Assembly (NCBI GenBank): GCA_002350705.1
Contig: DEFH01000066.1
Location: 48,263 to 56,277 of the forward strand
DNA from: Ruminococcaceae bacterium UBA2857
GTDB lineage: Bacteria; Bacillota; Clostridia; Oscillospirales; Acutalibacteraceae
Direction: 5' to 3'
DNA length: 8,015 bases
Both the position numbers and the translations under genes were made by a program. The notes under the pieces were generated by a model. That model ran no database searches and was not told the origin of the DNA. It saw only the letters and a program-made list of their open reading frames with translations. Of this stretch, positions 1-6,742 are shown piece after piece. How positions within the stretch are numbered: the stretch's first letter is position 1; each line of letters starts with the position of its first letter.

Positions 1-5
1 TATAT

Positions 6-11
6 TATAAT
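6..11 (+). promoter_or_regulatory. possible -10 box for the HD-GYP gene
   Basis: The sequence TATAAT occurs 45 bases before the start codon at 56, in a very AT-rich stretch. The matching -35 position would lie before the first base of the window, so the promoter cannot be confirmed. An isolated TATAAT in AT-rich DNA is weak evidence. Confidence 0.25.
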
Positions 12-55
12 AATACATAATAATCTTGAATTTTGAATGAGAAAGTTGTGTTCTT

Positions 56-1333
56 ATGAAAGGTGATAAAAAAAATAAAGTCGTTGATTTTTTTGTAGGA
101 ACTCCCGCATACAATAATGACAAGGATTATGCCGCCTTTGCGTCATTTACGGCACCGTTGAATATGTTTTTTCTGATATGTCTGGTGCTTCATGCCATTT
201 ATATGCTGGTGTTTTCGTATTTCAGAATCGCCAATATGCAGCTGTTTGATATGATTTGTGTGATACTGTATGCGGTGTTTGTTATCATGCTGAAATATTT
301 CAAAGGCTCATGGCTGCCGTGTATTCTGCTGACGTGCTTTGAGCTGTTCCTGCATCAGATATGCAGCGTGACGCTGTTCGGATTGCAGTCGGGCTTTCAG
401 TATTTAATGATACCGTTGATTTTTATGACGGCTCTCATCGGCAACAAGGGAAAGCTGATGAGTTATGTGAGAAATATTATTATTGCCGTGGCATCTGTGA
501 CGTTTATCTGTCTGGTGGTGTTCTTCAGCGACAAGAGACCTTTGTATAATCTGCCGTATGCCGTCAATATCGGACTGCTGATTGTCAATGTTACGATTAG
601 TTTTATTGTAACGGCGATCTATACCGCAAGAATTTTCTCCTCTGTGGACAGCAAGAGAAGTCAGCTTGATGTCAGCGTTGAAGAAAAAATGACGGCTATC
701 CAGAATATGCAGAACCAGATCATTATCAGCTTTGCCAATATCATAGAAGCCCGTGACGGCAGTACGGGAAAACACGTCAAACGTACAACGGAATATGTGG
801 CGGCACTTGTCAATGAACTGAAACGTCACGGAGATTACAGCGATATTCTTGACGAACAGTATATGACGGATACCATGCGTTCCGCTCCTCTGCACGACAT
901 CGGCAAAATTACCGTTCCCGATGCGATTCTCCAAAAGCCCGGCAGACTGACCAAAGAAGAATTCGATGCCATTAAAAGTCATACCGTCAACGGCAAAAAA
1001 ATTATTGAAGAATCCATGGCGGATATTGAAGATGAGGAATTTCTCAAAGTTGCCAAATGCGTCGCTCTGTATCATCATGAATGCTGGGACGGCTCCGGCT
1101 ATCCCTACGGCATAGAAGGCGACCAGATTCCGCTTTGTGCCAGAATTATGACGATTGCGGATTACTTTGATGCCCTTGCCGCCAAGAGAGCTTATAAAGC
1201 AGCCGTTCCTACCGCTGTCGTCTTTGACAATATCCTGGAACAGCGCGGCAAAAAGTTTGATCCCATTGTAACCGATGCCTTTCTGAGAATCCGCAGCCAG
1301 ATTGACGAAATCGCCAAAGCCAATGCCGATTGA
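56..1333 (+). CDS. membrane-anchored HD-GYP domain protein, putative c-di-GMP phosphodiesterase
   Basis: The 425-residue protein has two parts. Residues about 33-56, 62-81, 86-108, 114-129, 139-158 and 168-194 are hydrophobic and read as six membrane helices. Residues about 200-222 form a short helical linker, and 222-420 are an HD-GYP domain. The expected metal-site residues are visible: E231, H240, the HD pair H280-D281 in LHDIGK, H309, the pair H340-H341, and D369. The GYP signature is HHECWDGSGYP (340-350). Known HD-GYP proteins hydrolyse c-di-GMP, or in some cases cGAMP, so this is probably a cytoplasmic phosphodiesterase controlled by an N-terminal membrane sensor. I do not recognise the sensor family. 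No GGDEF or EAL domain is present. The start at 56 has only a weak upstream ribosome site, but it precedes all membrane helices. The gene appears to be a single transcription unit. The activity is inferred from family. Confidence 0.88.
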   Translation: MKGDKKNKVVDFFVGTPAYNNDKDYAAFASFTAPLNMFFLICLVLHAIYMLVFSYFRIANMQLFDMICVILYAVFVIMLKYFKGSWLPCILLTCFELFLHQICSVTLFGLQSGFQYLMIPLIFMTALIGNKGKLMSYVRNIIIAVASVTFICLVVFFSDKRPLYNLPYAVNIGLLIVNVTISFIVTAIYTARIFSSVDSKRSQLDVSVEEKMTAIQNMQNQIIISFANIIEARDGSTGKHVKRTTEYVAALVNELKRHGDYSDILDEQYMTDTMRSAPLHDIGKITVPDAILQKPGRLTKEEFDAIKSHTVNGKKIIEESMADIEDEEFLKVAKCVALYHHECWDGSGYPYGIEGDQIPLCARIMTIADYFDALAAKRAYKAAVPTAVVFDNILEQRGKKFDPIVTDAFLRIRSQIDEIAKANAD

Positions 1334-1351
1334 ACCTATACAATCTGCTGA

Positions 1352-1372
1352 AAAAAATGCTGCAAATTTTTT
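1352..1372 (+). terminator. weak AT-rich hairpin after the HD-GYP gene
   Basis: A seven-base A/T stem (1352-1358 with 1366-1372) encloses the loop GCTGCAA, and the 3' arm is itself a run of T. This could act as a weak intrinsic terminator about 20 bases after the stop codon. A stem without GC pairs is not convincing, so this is tentative. Confidence 0.25.
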
Positions 1373-1403
1373 ATAAAAATATATGGATTTTTTGGGAAGA
1401 ATA

Positions 1404-1412
1404 TGTTATGAT
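1404..1412 (+). promoter_or_regulatory. possible extended -10 promoter for the P-loop gene
   Basis: TGTTATGAT combines a TG extension with a good -10 hexamer (TATGAT, 1407-1412). The -35 position 17 bases upstream reads TGGATT, a poor match, so the promoter would depend on the extended -10. It would give an untranslated leader of roughly 85 bases before the start at 1505. Within that leader, TCCG and CGGA near 1465-1482 could form a small hairpin. I see no riboswitch I recognise. Confidence 0.4.
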
Positions 1413-1504
1413 ATATGTCGAATGTGTTAATCTTGATGCTGAGTTTTCAGTATTTACAATATTCTCCGTATCGTGCGGAATTTTGAATTAAGGGAGTTTT
1501 ATCA

Positions 1505-2098
1505 ATGGAAAAAAGAATGATCTTCGTGACATCGCCTCCGGCCTGCGGCAAAACCAAGCTTTCAAAAAGACTGGCTACCGAGATAAAGCATATCGTTTAT
1601 CTCGATAAGGATACACTGATACCGCTTTCCAAACAGATCTTTGCCGTTGCGGGCGAACCGTACAACAGAAGCTCTGCGTTTTTTCAGAAGGAAATCAGAG
1701 ATTATGAATATGATGTCATTATGGATCTCGCATTTGAGGCACTCAAATATGAAAATCTGGTCATGGTGAATGCTCCGTTTACACAGGAAATCAGAGACAA
1801 TGACTACATAGCAAAACTTCGTGAAAAACTCAAAGGTTATGATGCCAAACTGACAGTTATCTGGATTGTGACGGATCCGGAAGTCTGCCATCAGCGTATG
1901 ATCGACAGGGATTCCGACCGTGATACATGGAAGCTGGCTCACTGGGATGAGTATCTCGCAACGGTTGATTTTACGATTCCTGAAAATCTCCGTGATCCCG
2001 ATGATGCGGGCAGCCTGCTGCTGCACTACAATTCAACAGAGCAGCTGACAGAATCCTCTTTCAAGGAACTGATGGAATTTTTCTCAAAGTATGACTGA
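1505..2098 (+). CDS. small P-loop ATP-binding protein, kinase-like, substrate unknown
   Basis: The 197-residue soluble protein starts with a beta strand and P-loop (MIFVTSPPACGKTKLSKRL, residues 5-23), then the acidic pair D34/D36 after a second strand, a third strand at 84-89 (NLVMVNAP), a fourth at 116-122 (LTVIWIV), and an arginine-rich segment R131-R139 (RMIDRDSDR) resembling the lid of nucleoside kinases. This order matches the P-loop kinase fold, as in AAA_33, shikimate-kinase-like and zeta-toxin-like families. The Walker A motif has S10 where the usual first residue is G or A, but the GKT core is intact. The substrate cannot be told from sequence. A good ribosome site, AAGGGAG, stands nine bases before the ATG. 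No terminator follows, because the rplU promoter begins ten bases after the stop. No toxin-antitoxin partner is adjacent, so a metabolic or RNA/nucleotide kinase role is as likely as anything else. Confidence 0.8.
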   Translation: MEKRMIFVTSPPACGKTKLSKRLATEIKHIVYLDKDTLIPLSKQIFAVAGEPYNRSSAFFQKEIRDYEYDVIMDLAFEALKYENLVMVNAPFTQEIRDNDYIAKLREKLKGYDAKLTVIWIVTDPEVCHQRMIDRDSDRDTWKLAHWDEYLATVDFTIPENLRDPDDAGSLLLHYNSTEQLTESSFKELMEFFSKYD

Positions 2099-2107
2099 GA
2101 AAAGTGC

Positions 2108-2136
2108 TTGACAGAAAAAACTTCATGTGGTATGAT
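2108..2136 (+). promoter_or_regulatory. strong sigma-A promoter of the rplU-prp-rpmA operon
   Basis: The -35 box is a perfect TTGACA (2108-2113). After a 17-base spacer comes TATGAT (2131-2136), preceded by the TG of an extended -10 (2128-2129). This is the best promoter in the window. Transcription should start near 2142-2144, giving an untranslated leader of about 83 bases. Confidence 0.9.
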
Positions 2137-2141
2137 AGAAG

Positions 2142-2225
2142 AGCCGCATACTGTGGGCTTTTGCAAGAGAGTGTGTCCGCTCCGCCTACGGCAGCGAGCT
2201 TGAACGAACAGGCAGGTGCAAAACA
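2142..2225 (+). ncRNA. L21 leader RNA (ribosomal protein leader, cis-regulatory)
   Basis: The whole leader between promoter and rplU start matches what I recall of the Bacillota L21 leader: a 5' segment GCCGCATACTGTGGGC, then a hairpin built from GCTC (2179-2182) with GAGC (2196-2199) and an inner GCC/GGC pair around a TAC loop, followed by GAACGAACAGG and the ribosome site AGGTG (2214-2218). A short AGCC/GGCT pairing (2142-2145 with 2156-2159) is possible at the 5' end. Such leaders are thought to let the cell adjust ribosomal protein synthesis, probably through protein binding. The assignment rests on position and remembered consensus, not on a covariance-model search. Confidence 0.75.
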
Positions 2226-2531
2226 ATGTACGCAATTATTGAAACAGGCGGCAAGCAGTACAAGGTTACTAACGGTGATGTAATCTATGTGGAAAAGCTT
2301 GACGCTGAAAACGATGCTACCGTGGAATTTAAGGTAGTAGCAGCCGGCACAGACGACGGTTTTAAGACAGGTGCTTCCGTTGAGGGTGCAAAGGTAACAG
2401 GCAAGGTGCTCAAAACCGCTAAGGGTAAGAAAATTACTGTCTTTACCTATAAACCCAAGAAAAGCGAGAAACGCAAAATGGGCCACAGACAGTTCTATAC
2501 CAAGGTGGAAATCCAGTCTATTGAGGCATGA
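2226..2531 (+). CDS. rplU: 50S ribosomal protein L21 (bL21)
   Basis: The 101 residues cover the full family length. Typical bL21 signatures are present: the opening MYAIIETGGKQYKV, the central strand-rich part, and the basic C-terminus with KPKKSEKRKMGHRQFYTKV. The protein binds 23S rRNA in the large subunit. It is the first gene of the operon, behind a strong promoter and an L21 leader. The ribosome site AGGTG is seven bases before the ATG. Its stop codon overlaps the start of prp in an ATGA arrangement, which suggests translational coupling. Confidence 0.98.
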   Translation: MYAIIETGGKQYKVTNGDVIYVEKLDAENDATVEFKVVAAGTDDGFKTGASVEGAKVTGKVLKTAKGKKITVFTYKPKKSEKRKMGHRQFYTKVEIQSIEA

Positions 2532-2848
2532 TTCAGGCAGAACTTTTTGTCAGGTCTGACGGCACAATCCTGGGCTTTCGTCTGACAGGCCATGCAGAAA
2601 CGGCAGAATACGGACAGGATACCCTGTGTGCATTCGTGTCATCCGCAGCATACATGACGGCTAACACTATCACGGAAGTGATTCGTGCCGATGCGTGTGC
2701 TCAGGCAGATGACGGCTATATGTATGTCCGTGTGTCAGAACAGGATGCTCCAAAATGCAGGGAAATTCTCGCAGGCTTTCAGCTCCATCTGCTCGGTACA
2801 GAGGAGCAGTATCCCGAATATCTAAAAGTCATTAATACGGAGGTGTAA
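2528..2848 (+). CDS. prp: ribosomal-processing cysteine protease Prp
   Basis: The 106-residue protein has the Prp signature GHAETAEYGQDTLCAFVSS, with histidine 22 and cysteine 34 as the expected catalytic pair. These positions equal those described for Staphylococcus aureus Prp. Prp cleaves the N-terminal extension of L27, a step essential for ribosome assembly in S. aureus. The gene lies between rplU and rpmA, its standard place in Bacillota. It overlaps rplU by four bases, and the only nearby Shine-Dalgarno-like bases (GAGG, 2523-2526) are too close to the ATG, so translation probably depends on ribosomes finishing rplU. Older annotations list this family as a hypothetical or YsxB-like protein. 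Its substrate is encoded three bases downstream. Confidence 0.95.
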   Translation: MIQAELFVRSDGTILGFRLTGHAETAEYGQDTLCAFVSSAAYMTANTITEVIRADACAQADDGYMYVRVSEQDAPKCREILAGFQLHLLGTEEQYPEYLKVINTEV

Positions 2849-2851
2849 TAA

Positions 2852-3133
2852 ATGCTTAGAATTAATATTCAGCTTTTCGCTCACAAAAAGGGCGGCGGTT
2901 CTACCAAAAACGGACGTGATTCCGAATCCAAACGTCTCGGCACAAAACGTGCAGACGGTCAGTTTGTACTCGCAGGCAATATTCTTGTCAAACAGCGTGG
3001 TACTCACATCCATCCCGGCAACAATGTCGGACGTGGTTCAGATGATTCCCTCTTTGCTTTGATTGACGGCAATGTTAAATTTGAGCGTGTGGGACGTGAC
3101 CGTAAACAGGTTTCTGTATACGCTGCCGAGTAA
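2852..3133 (+). CDS. rpmA: 50S ribosomal protein L27 (bL27), precursor with Prp-cleaved N-terminus
   Basis: The 93-residue protein has the bL27 hallmarks KGGGSTKNGRDSESKRLG (residues about 13-30) and IHPGNNVGRGSDDSLFAL. The mature N-terminus normally reaches the peptidyl transferase centre of the 50S subunit. Before it lies the extension MLRINIQLF, which matches the Bacillota pattern. By analogy with S. aureus, cleavage would fall between F9 and A10, leaving AHKKGGG as the mature start. The ribosome site CGGAGGTG (2838-2845) lies inside the end of prp, six bases before the ATG. The gene is last in the operon and is followed by an intrinsic terminator. Confidence 0.98.
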   Translation: MLRINIQLFAHKKGGGSTKNGRDSESKRLGTKRADGQFVLAGNILVKQRGTHIHPGNNVGRGSDDSLFALIDGNVKFERVGRDRKQVSVYAAE

Positions 3134-3166
3134 TTGGCAGAGGCTTGCAGCTTAACGGTAAAAATT

Positions 3167-3199
3167 GAGAGCTTCGGCATGATGTCGGGGCTCTTTTTT
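3167..3199 (+). terminator. intrinsic terminator of the rplU-prp-rpmA operon
   Basis: The arms AGAGCTTCGGC (3168-3178) and GTCGGGGCTCT (3184-3194) form an 11-bp stem containing three G-U pairs, with a five-base loop ATGAT, followed directly by a run of six T (3194-3199). It sits 34 bases after the rpmA stop and 25 bases before the next gene. The G-U pairs in the upper stem may leave it leaky, which would matter for the promoterless genes behind it. Confidence 0.88.
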
Positions 3200-3208
3200 C
3201 ATGAAAAA

Positions 3209-3216
3209 AGGGGGGA
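3209..3216 (+). promoter_or_regulatory. ribosome binding site that fixes the glycosyltransferase start
   Basis: AGGGGGGA is seven bases before the ATG at 3224. It decides the start: the reading frame is open upstream to a TTG at 3134, but that stretch covers the terminator hairpin and has no ribosome site. Confidence 0.8.
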
Positions 3217-3223
3217 TTTTGTT

Positions 3224-5044
3224 ATGAAAGAAAAATGTTTGAAACTGCTTCGTGCAAAATATTTTGTGCCGATACTGCTGGCACTGCTGATTCTGCTGCA
3301 GCTCATTCACATTACAGATGTGATTGTCAACAGAAAAAAAGGGTATCATTCCGATGAAATTTTCAGCTATGCTTTGGCAAACAGCTTTTATGAACCATAT
3401 CTGGATGTTGACAGTATCCGAGGCACGATTGGCAAAAATCATGACCAGTATCTGAACCACTGGTTTTCCGGAGATGTCATCAGAAACTATGTGACCGTGC
3501 AGAAAGGCGAACAGTTTCGTTATGATTCCGTATGGTACAATCAGTCAATGGACAGACATCCGCCATTCTATTATTCTGTTATGCATACACTTTGTTCTTT
3601 TTTTCCCGATACATTTTCGTATGTGTTCGGCTATGTGATTAATTTTATATGCTTTATCGTCACGCAGATATTTTTGTACAAACTCTCCCGTTATCTGCTG
3701 AAATCCAAATATCTGGCATTGTGTGTGTGTGCCCTGTGGGGATTTTCCACGGGAGCGATTGACCTGACGATTTTTATCAGAATGTACTGTATGCTGGCAA
3801 TGTGGACCGTGATTTTCTGGTATTGCCATGTCAGGCTGACGGTGACTGACAGCAGGCCGCTGAGAAAACAATTGATTCCGATTGTCATTGTTACTGTCTG
3901 CGGTGCATTGACACAGTATTTGTTTTTGTTTCTGGCATTTGTGACGGCAGTGTGTTTTTGTATCCGTTATCTTGTCAGAAAGCAGTGGAAAGTATTCTGG
4001 GCCTACGGATGCTCCGTTGCAGGAGGAACAGCCGCAGCAATGCTGATTTTTCCGGCTTATCTTCCCAATATGTTTTCCGAAACGGAACACGCAGCCACTA
4101 ATTTTTGGTGGCAGTTCCGAATATGTGTCCGGTATTTGCTCGGAGCCGTTTTTCCTGTCAGTGAATCTATTCTGATTTTCTGGATTCCGACATTGATTGC
4201 GGTTTTCATGGCAGCCATTATCATGGCAATTCCTCTGCTGTACCTTTTCAGAGACAAAAAGCCTGTTATTGCATTTTTGGGAAAACTTAAAAACAAAGCA
4301 TCTTCTCTGAAAAAATTCCGTTTTAAAAAACTGTTGACAGCCATGGCAGGAAAATTCCGGAAAATTCAGTTTCCGACGGCTGTGATATTTCTGTGCATTA
4401 TAACGATAGCAGCCCTGACTGCTTACAGTATCGCCTTTGCTTCCATGTTTTATATAGAGCGGTATATTTTCATGCTGTATCCGCTTACAGCGGTGCTGAT
4501 TGCGTGTATCATCGGATTTCTGCTCTCATGGAGCAAATATCACAAACAGATCACGGCAGTTATTTTGCTGTTTGTTACCATAGTACGCCTTCCGGCAACG
4601 GGACTGAATTATCTGTTTGATGAAAAAGGCGACATCAAAAGCGTGGATGCCATGACAACAGGAGCATTATGTATTCTGTCGGCATGTGAACTCAATGAGG
4701 TCTGGATGATGAATTATCTCCCTGCCGAGATGTATCATGTCGATCAAGTTTTTGTCACTTACACGGGAGCCGAAGAAGAATGTCAAAGTGAACTGGAAAG
4801 CGTTGCGTCAGATAAGCCGGTTTATTTATTCTTGCAATATCCGGAATATAACGCTGACGGCAGTTACTTGATTAAAATATACAATAAAGAAAAGGATATT
4901 CTCGAATATAGCAGCATGAATGAAAAAGAATATGAGAAAATCTATATCAATTTTTATAAAAATCTTTCCATTGCGAAAGAGTTCACATATATAGGAGACT
5001 ATGTCATGTTTTCACGTGACTACGCTCTTTATCGGTTAGCATAA
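3224..5044 (+). CDS. polytopic membrane glycosyltransferase, GT-C fold, GT39/ArnT-like
   Basis: The 606-residue protein has a membrane helix at about 14-35, a large extracytoplasmic loop, and roughly ten more hydrophobic helices between 130 and 457, with a hydrophilic C-terminal part (about 465-606). Features of lipid-linked-sugar GT-C enzymes are visible: the acidic loop-1 motif HSDEIFSY (D44, E45), DRHPPFYY (110-117) where such proteins usually have HPPLYY, IRMYCML (185-191), and ERYIFMLYP (412-420). Such enzymes transfer a sugar from a polyprenyl-phosphate donor to a cell-surface acceptor on the outer face of the membrane. Donor and acceptor cannot be told here. A basic stretch at 342-382 (many K/R) is probably a cytoplasmic loop. 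The gene stands between rpmA and obg, which are commonly direct neighbours. It has its own strong ribosome site but no evident promoter, and obg starts only 20 bases after it. Confidence 0.8.
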   Translation: MKEKCLKLLRAKYFVPILLALLILLQLIHITDVIVNRKKGYHSDEIFSYALANSFYEPYLDVDSIRGTIGKNHDQYLNHWFSGDVIRNYVTVQKGEQFRYDSVWYNQSMDRHPPFYYSVMHTLCSFFPDTFSYVFGYVINFICFIVTQIFLYKLSRYLLKSKYLALCVCALWGFSTGAIDLTIFIRMYCMLAMWTVIFWYCHVRLTVTDSRPLRKQLIPIVIVTVCGALTQYLFLFLAFVTAVCFCIRYLVRKQWKVFWAYGCSVAGGTAAAMLIFPAYLPNMFSETEHAATNFWWQFRICVRYLLGAVFPVSESILIFWIPTLIAVFMAAIIMAIPLLYLFRDKKPVIAFLGKLKNKASSLKKFRFKKLLTAMAGKFRKIQFPTAVIFLCIITIAALTAYSIAFASMFYIERYIFMLYPLTAVLIACIIGFLLSWSKYHKQITAVILLFVTIVRLPATGLNYLFDEKGDIKSVDAMTTGALCILSACELNEVWMMNYLPAEMYHVDQVFVTYTGAEEECQSELESVASDKPVYLFLQYPEYNADGSYLIKIYNKEKDILEYSSMNEKEYEKIYINFYKNLSIAKEFTYIGDYVMFSRDYALYRLA

Positions 5045-5064
5045 AAAACAGGGAGGAATATTGT

Positions 5065-6336
5065 ATGTTTGTGGATATTGCGAAAATCTTTATCAAAGCA
5101 GGTGACGGAGGAGACGGTGCGGTTGCGTTTCACAGGGAAAAGTATGTAGCCTCAGGCGGCCCCGACGGCGGAGACGGTGGTCGTGGCGGAAATATCGTAT
5201 TTGTGGCAGATACCAATCTTTCCACACTGGCGGATTTCCGCTACAAGAGAAAATACACCGCTCAGAAAGGCGAAAACGGTCGTGGCGGCAGGTGCAACGG
5301 CAAAAAAGCCCCTGATTTAATCATCAGAGTGCCTTTGGGTACAGTGGTGAAAGAGTATGAAACAGGCAGAATTTTAGCCGATGTTTCCGACAGTGAACCC
5401 GTTGTGGTTGCCAAAGGCGGCAAGGGTGGCTGGGGCAATACCCATTTTGCCACGCCTACCCGACAGACACCACGTTTTGCAAAGCCCGGTATGCCCGGTG
5501 AGAGCTTTGAAGTACAGCTTGAATTGAAATTATTGGCAGATGTAGGAATTGTCGGTTTCCCAAATGTCGGAAAATCTACGTTTATTTCGGTTGTCAGCGA
5601 GGCCAAGCCTGTTATCGGCAACTATCACTTTACCACGATAACACCTGTCCTGGGCGTTGTGAGAATGGGAGCGGAAAGCTCCTTTGTCATGGCGGATATT
5701 CCGGGATTGATAGAGGGTGCCAACGAAGGTCTGGGACTTGGACATCAGTTCCTGCGTCATGTGGAGAGGTGCAGACTGTTGGTGCATATGGTGGATGTAT
5801 CGGGCAGTGAGGGACGCGATCCCAAACAGGATTTTGAAACCATCAACAGTGAGCTTGCAAAATTCAATCCCGAACTTGCCAAAAGACCGATGATTGTGGC
5901 AGGCAACAAGTGTGATTTAACTGACGATGAAACCGTCGAGGATTTCCGAAAATATGTGGAAGAAAAGGGATACAGATTTTTTCCGATTATGGCGGCAATC
6001 TCTTATGAAACAGAACCGCTTCTGAAAGAAATACAGGAACAGCTTTCCAAACTTCCCCCCGTTGTCAGATATGAACCCGAACAGGCACCTGTCATTCCCG
6101 AAGAGGAAGTGGAAAAGCAGACTGTTAAAATTACCAAAAATGACGATATCTACTTTGTCGAGTGCGAATGGCTTTTGAGAGTCCTCAGAGGCATTAATTT
6201 TGACGATTCCGAATCGTTGCAGTATTTCCAGAGAGTGCTTATCAATTCAGGTGTTATTGAGGCACTCAAAGAGGCGGGGATTCGGGAAGGCGATACGGTC
6301 AGTATGTACGATATAGAATTTGAGTTTGTGGAGTGA
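5065..6336 (+). CDS. obg: GTPase Obg (CgtA), 50S assembly and stress GTPase
   Basis: The 423 residues comprise three domains. The glycine-rich Obg fold (1-158) opens MFVDIAKIFIKAGDGGDGAV and contains several GGxGG repeats. The GTPase domain (about 159-330) has G1 GFPNVGKST (164-172), TT at 190-191 in the switch region, G3 DIPG (211-214) and G4 NKCD (281-284). The C-terminal OCT domain (about 350-423), which is present in many Gram-positive Obg proteins but not in E. coli ObgE, includes WLLRVLRGINFDDSESLQYF (369-388). Obg binds the 50S subunit and links ribosome assembly to the (p)ppGpp response. The ribosome site GGGAGG is about ten bases before the ATG. The G5 region reads MAAIS, with A where most Obg proteins have SA. 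Its stop overlaps the ATG of mrnC. Confidence 0.98.
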   Translation: MFVDIAKIFIKAGDGGDGAVAFHREKYVASGGPDGGDGGRGGNIVFVADTNLSTLADFRYKRKYTAQKGENGRGGRCNGKKAPDLIIRVPLGTVVKEYETGRILADVSDSEPVVVAKGGKGGWGNTHFATPTRQTPRFAKPGMPGESFEVQLELKLLADVGIVGFPNVGKSTFISVVSEAKPVIGNYHFTTITPVLGVVRMGAESSFVMADIPGLIEGANEGLGLGHQFLRHVERCRLLVHMVDVSGSEGRDPKQDFETINSELAKFNPELAKRPMIVAGNKCDLTDDETVEDFRKYVEEKGYRFFPIMAAISYETEPLLKEIQEQLSKLPPVVRYEPEQAPVIPEEEVEKQTVKITKNDDIYFVECEWLLRVLRGINFDDSESLQYFQRVLINSGVIEALKEAGIREGDTVSMYDIEFEFVE

Positions 6337-6731
6337 TGGAAGAAAGTATGCGTTTAACGGAGTATGAATGTGATCCCAAACAGTTGAGTCCCCTGACGCT
6401 TGCGTTTATCGGAGACGGAGTATATGACTTGTTTGTCAGGGAGGAAATCGTGTGCAGTGCGAACCGCCCTGTCAAAGCCCTGAACAGCATGAAAGTGGAG
6501 CGTGTCAGATGTGAGGCACAGGCGGAACTGTTCAAAAAAATAGAGCCGTTTCTGACCGAGGAGGAAGCGGATGTTTTCAGGCGTGGCAGAAATGCCCATA
6601 CGGCTCACGCTCACAAGCGTACACAGGATTATCACTATGCCACAGGTTTTGAAGCATTATTAGGCTACCTGTATCTTTCCGACAGAACCGACCGTATCAG
6701 AGAACTGATTGCAATGTATCATGCACAATAA
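6336..6731 (+). CDS. mrnC: mini-ribonuclease III (MrnC), 23S rRNA maturation
   Basis: The protein of about 131 residues is an RNase III catalytic domain without the double-stranded RNA-binding domain, which defines mini-III. Key segments are LTLAFIGDGVYDLFVREE (D27 is the expected catalytic aspartate), RRGRNAHTAHAHKR (82-95), and YATGFEALLGYLYL (101-114) with the second acidic residue E106. In Bacillus subtilis the enzyme trims both ends of 23S rRNA in pre-50S particles. Its place behind obg fits large-subunit biogenesis. Start choice: the ATG at 6336 overlaps the obg stop as TGATG, with GGAG (6330-6333) just before it. A GTG at 6333 is in frame but adds one residue and has poorer spacing, and an ATG at 6348 remains possible. 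The C-terminus looks complete, although the transposon end begins within about 12 bases of the stop. Confidence 0.93.
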   Translation: MEESMRLTEYECDPKQLSPLTLAFIGDGVYDLFVREEIVCSANRPVKALNSMKVERVRCEAQAELFKKIEPFLTEEEADVFRRGRNAHTAHAHKRTQDYHYATGFEALLGYLYLSDRTDRIRELIAMYHAQ

Positions 6732-6742
6732 TATTGAAATAA

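Noticed and set aside
404..1078. 224-residue open frame on the - strand inside the HD-GYP gene
   Set aside because: It lies wholly antisense to a well-conserved gene, resembles no family, and is rich in H, N and R as expected from the complement of coding DNA.
1505..2098. Zeta-toxin of a toxin-antitoxin pair
   Set aside because: The P-loop fold is compatible, but there is no adjacent epsilon-like antitoxin gene and no toxin-specific motif I can identify.
3134..3223. N-terminal extension of the glycosyltransferase from a TTG at 3134
   Set aside because: The extra 30 residues would be read through the terminator hairpin and are not family-like. A strong ribosome site and ATG at 3224 precede the first membrane helix.
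4982..5010. Internal promoter for obg near the end of the glycosyltransferase gene
   Set aside because: TTCACA at 4982-4987 has only a poor -10 (CATGTT) at the right spacing, which is not better than chance in this AT-rich sequence.
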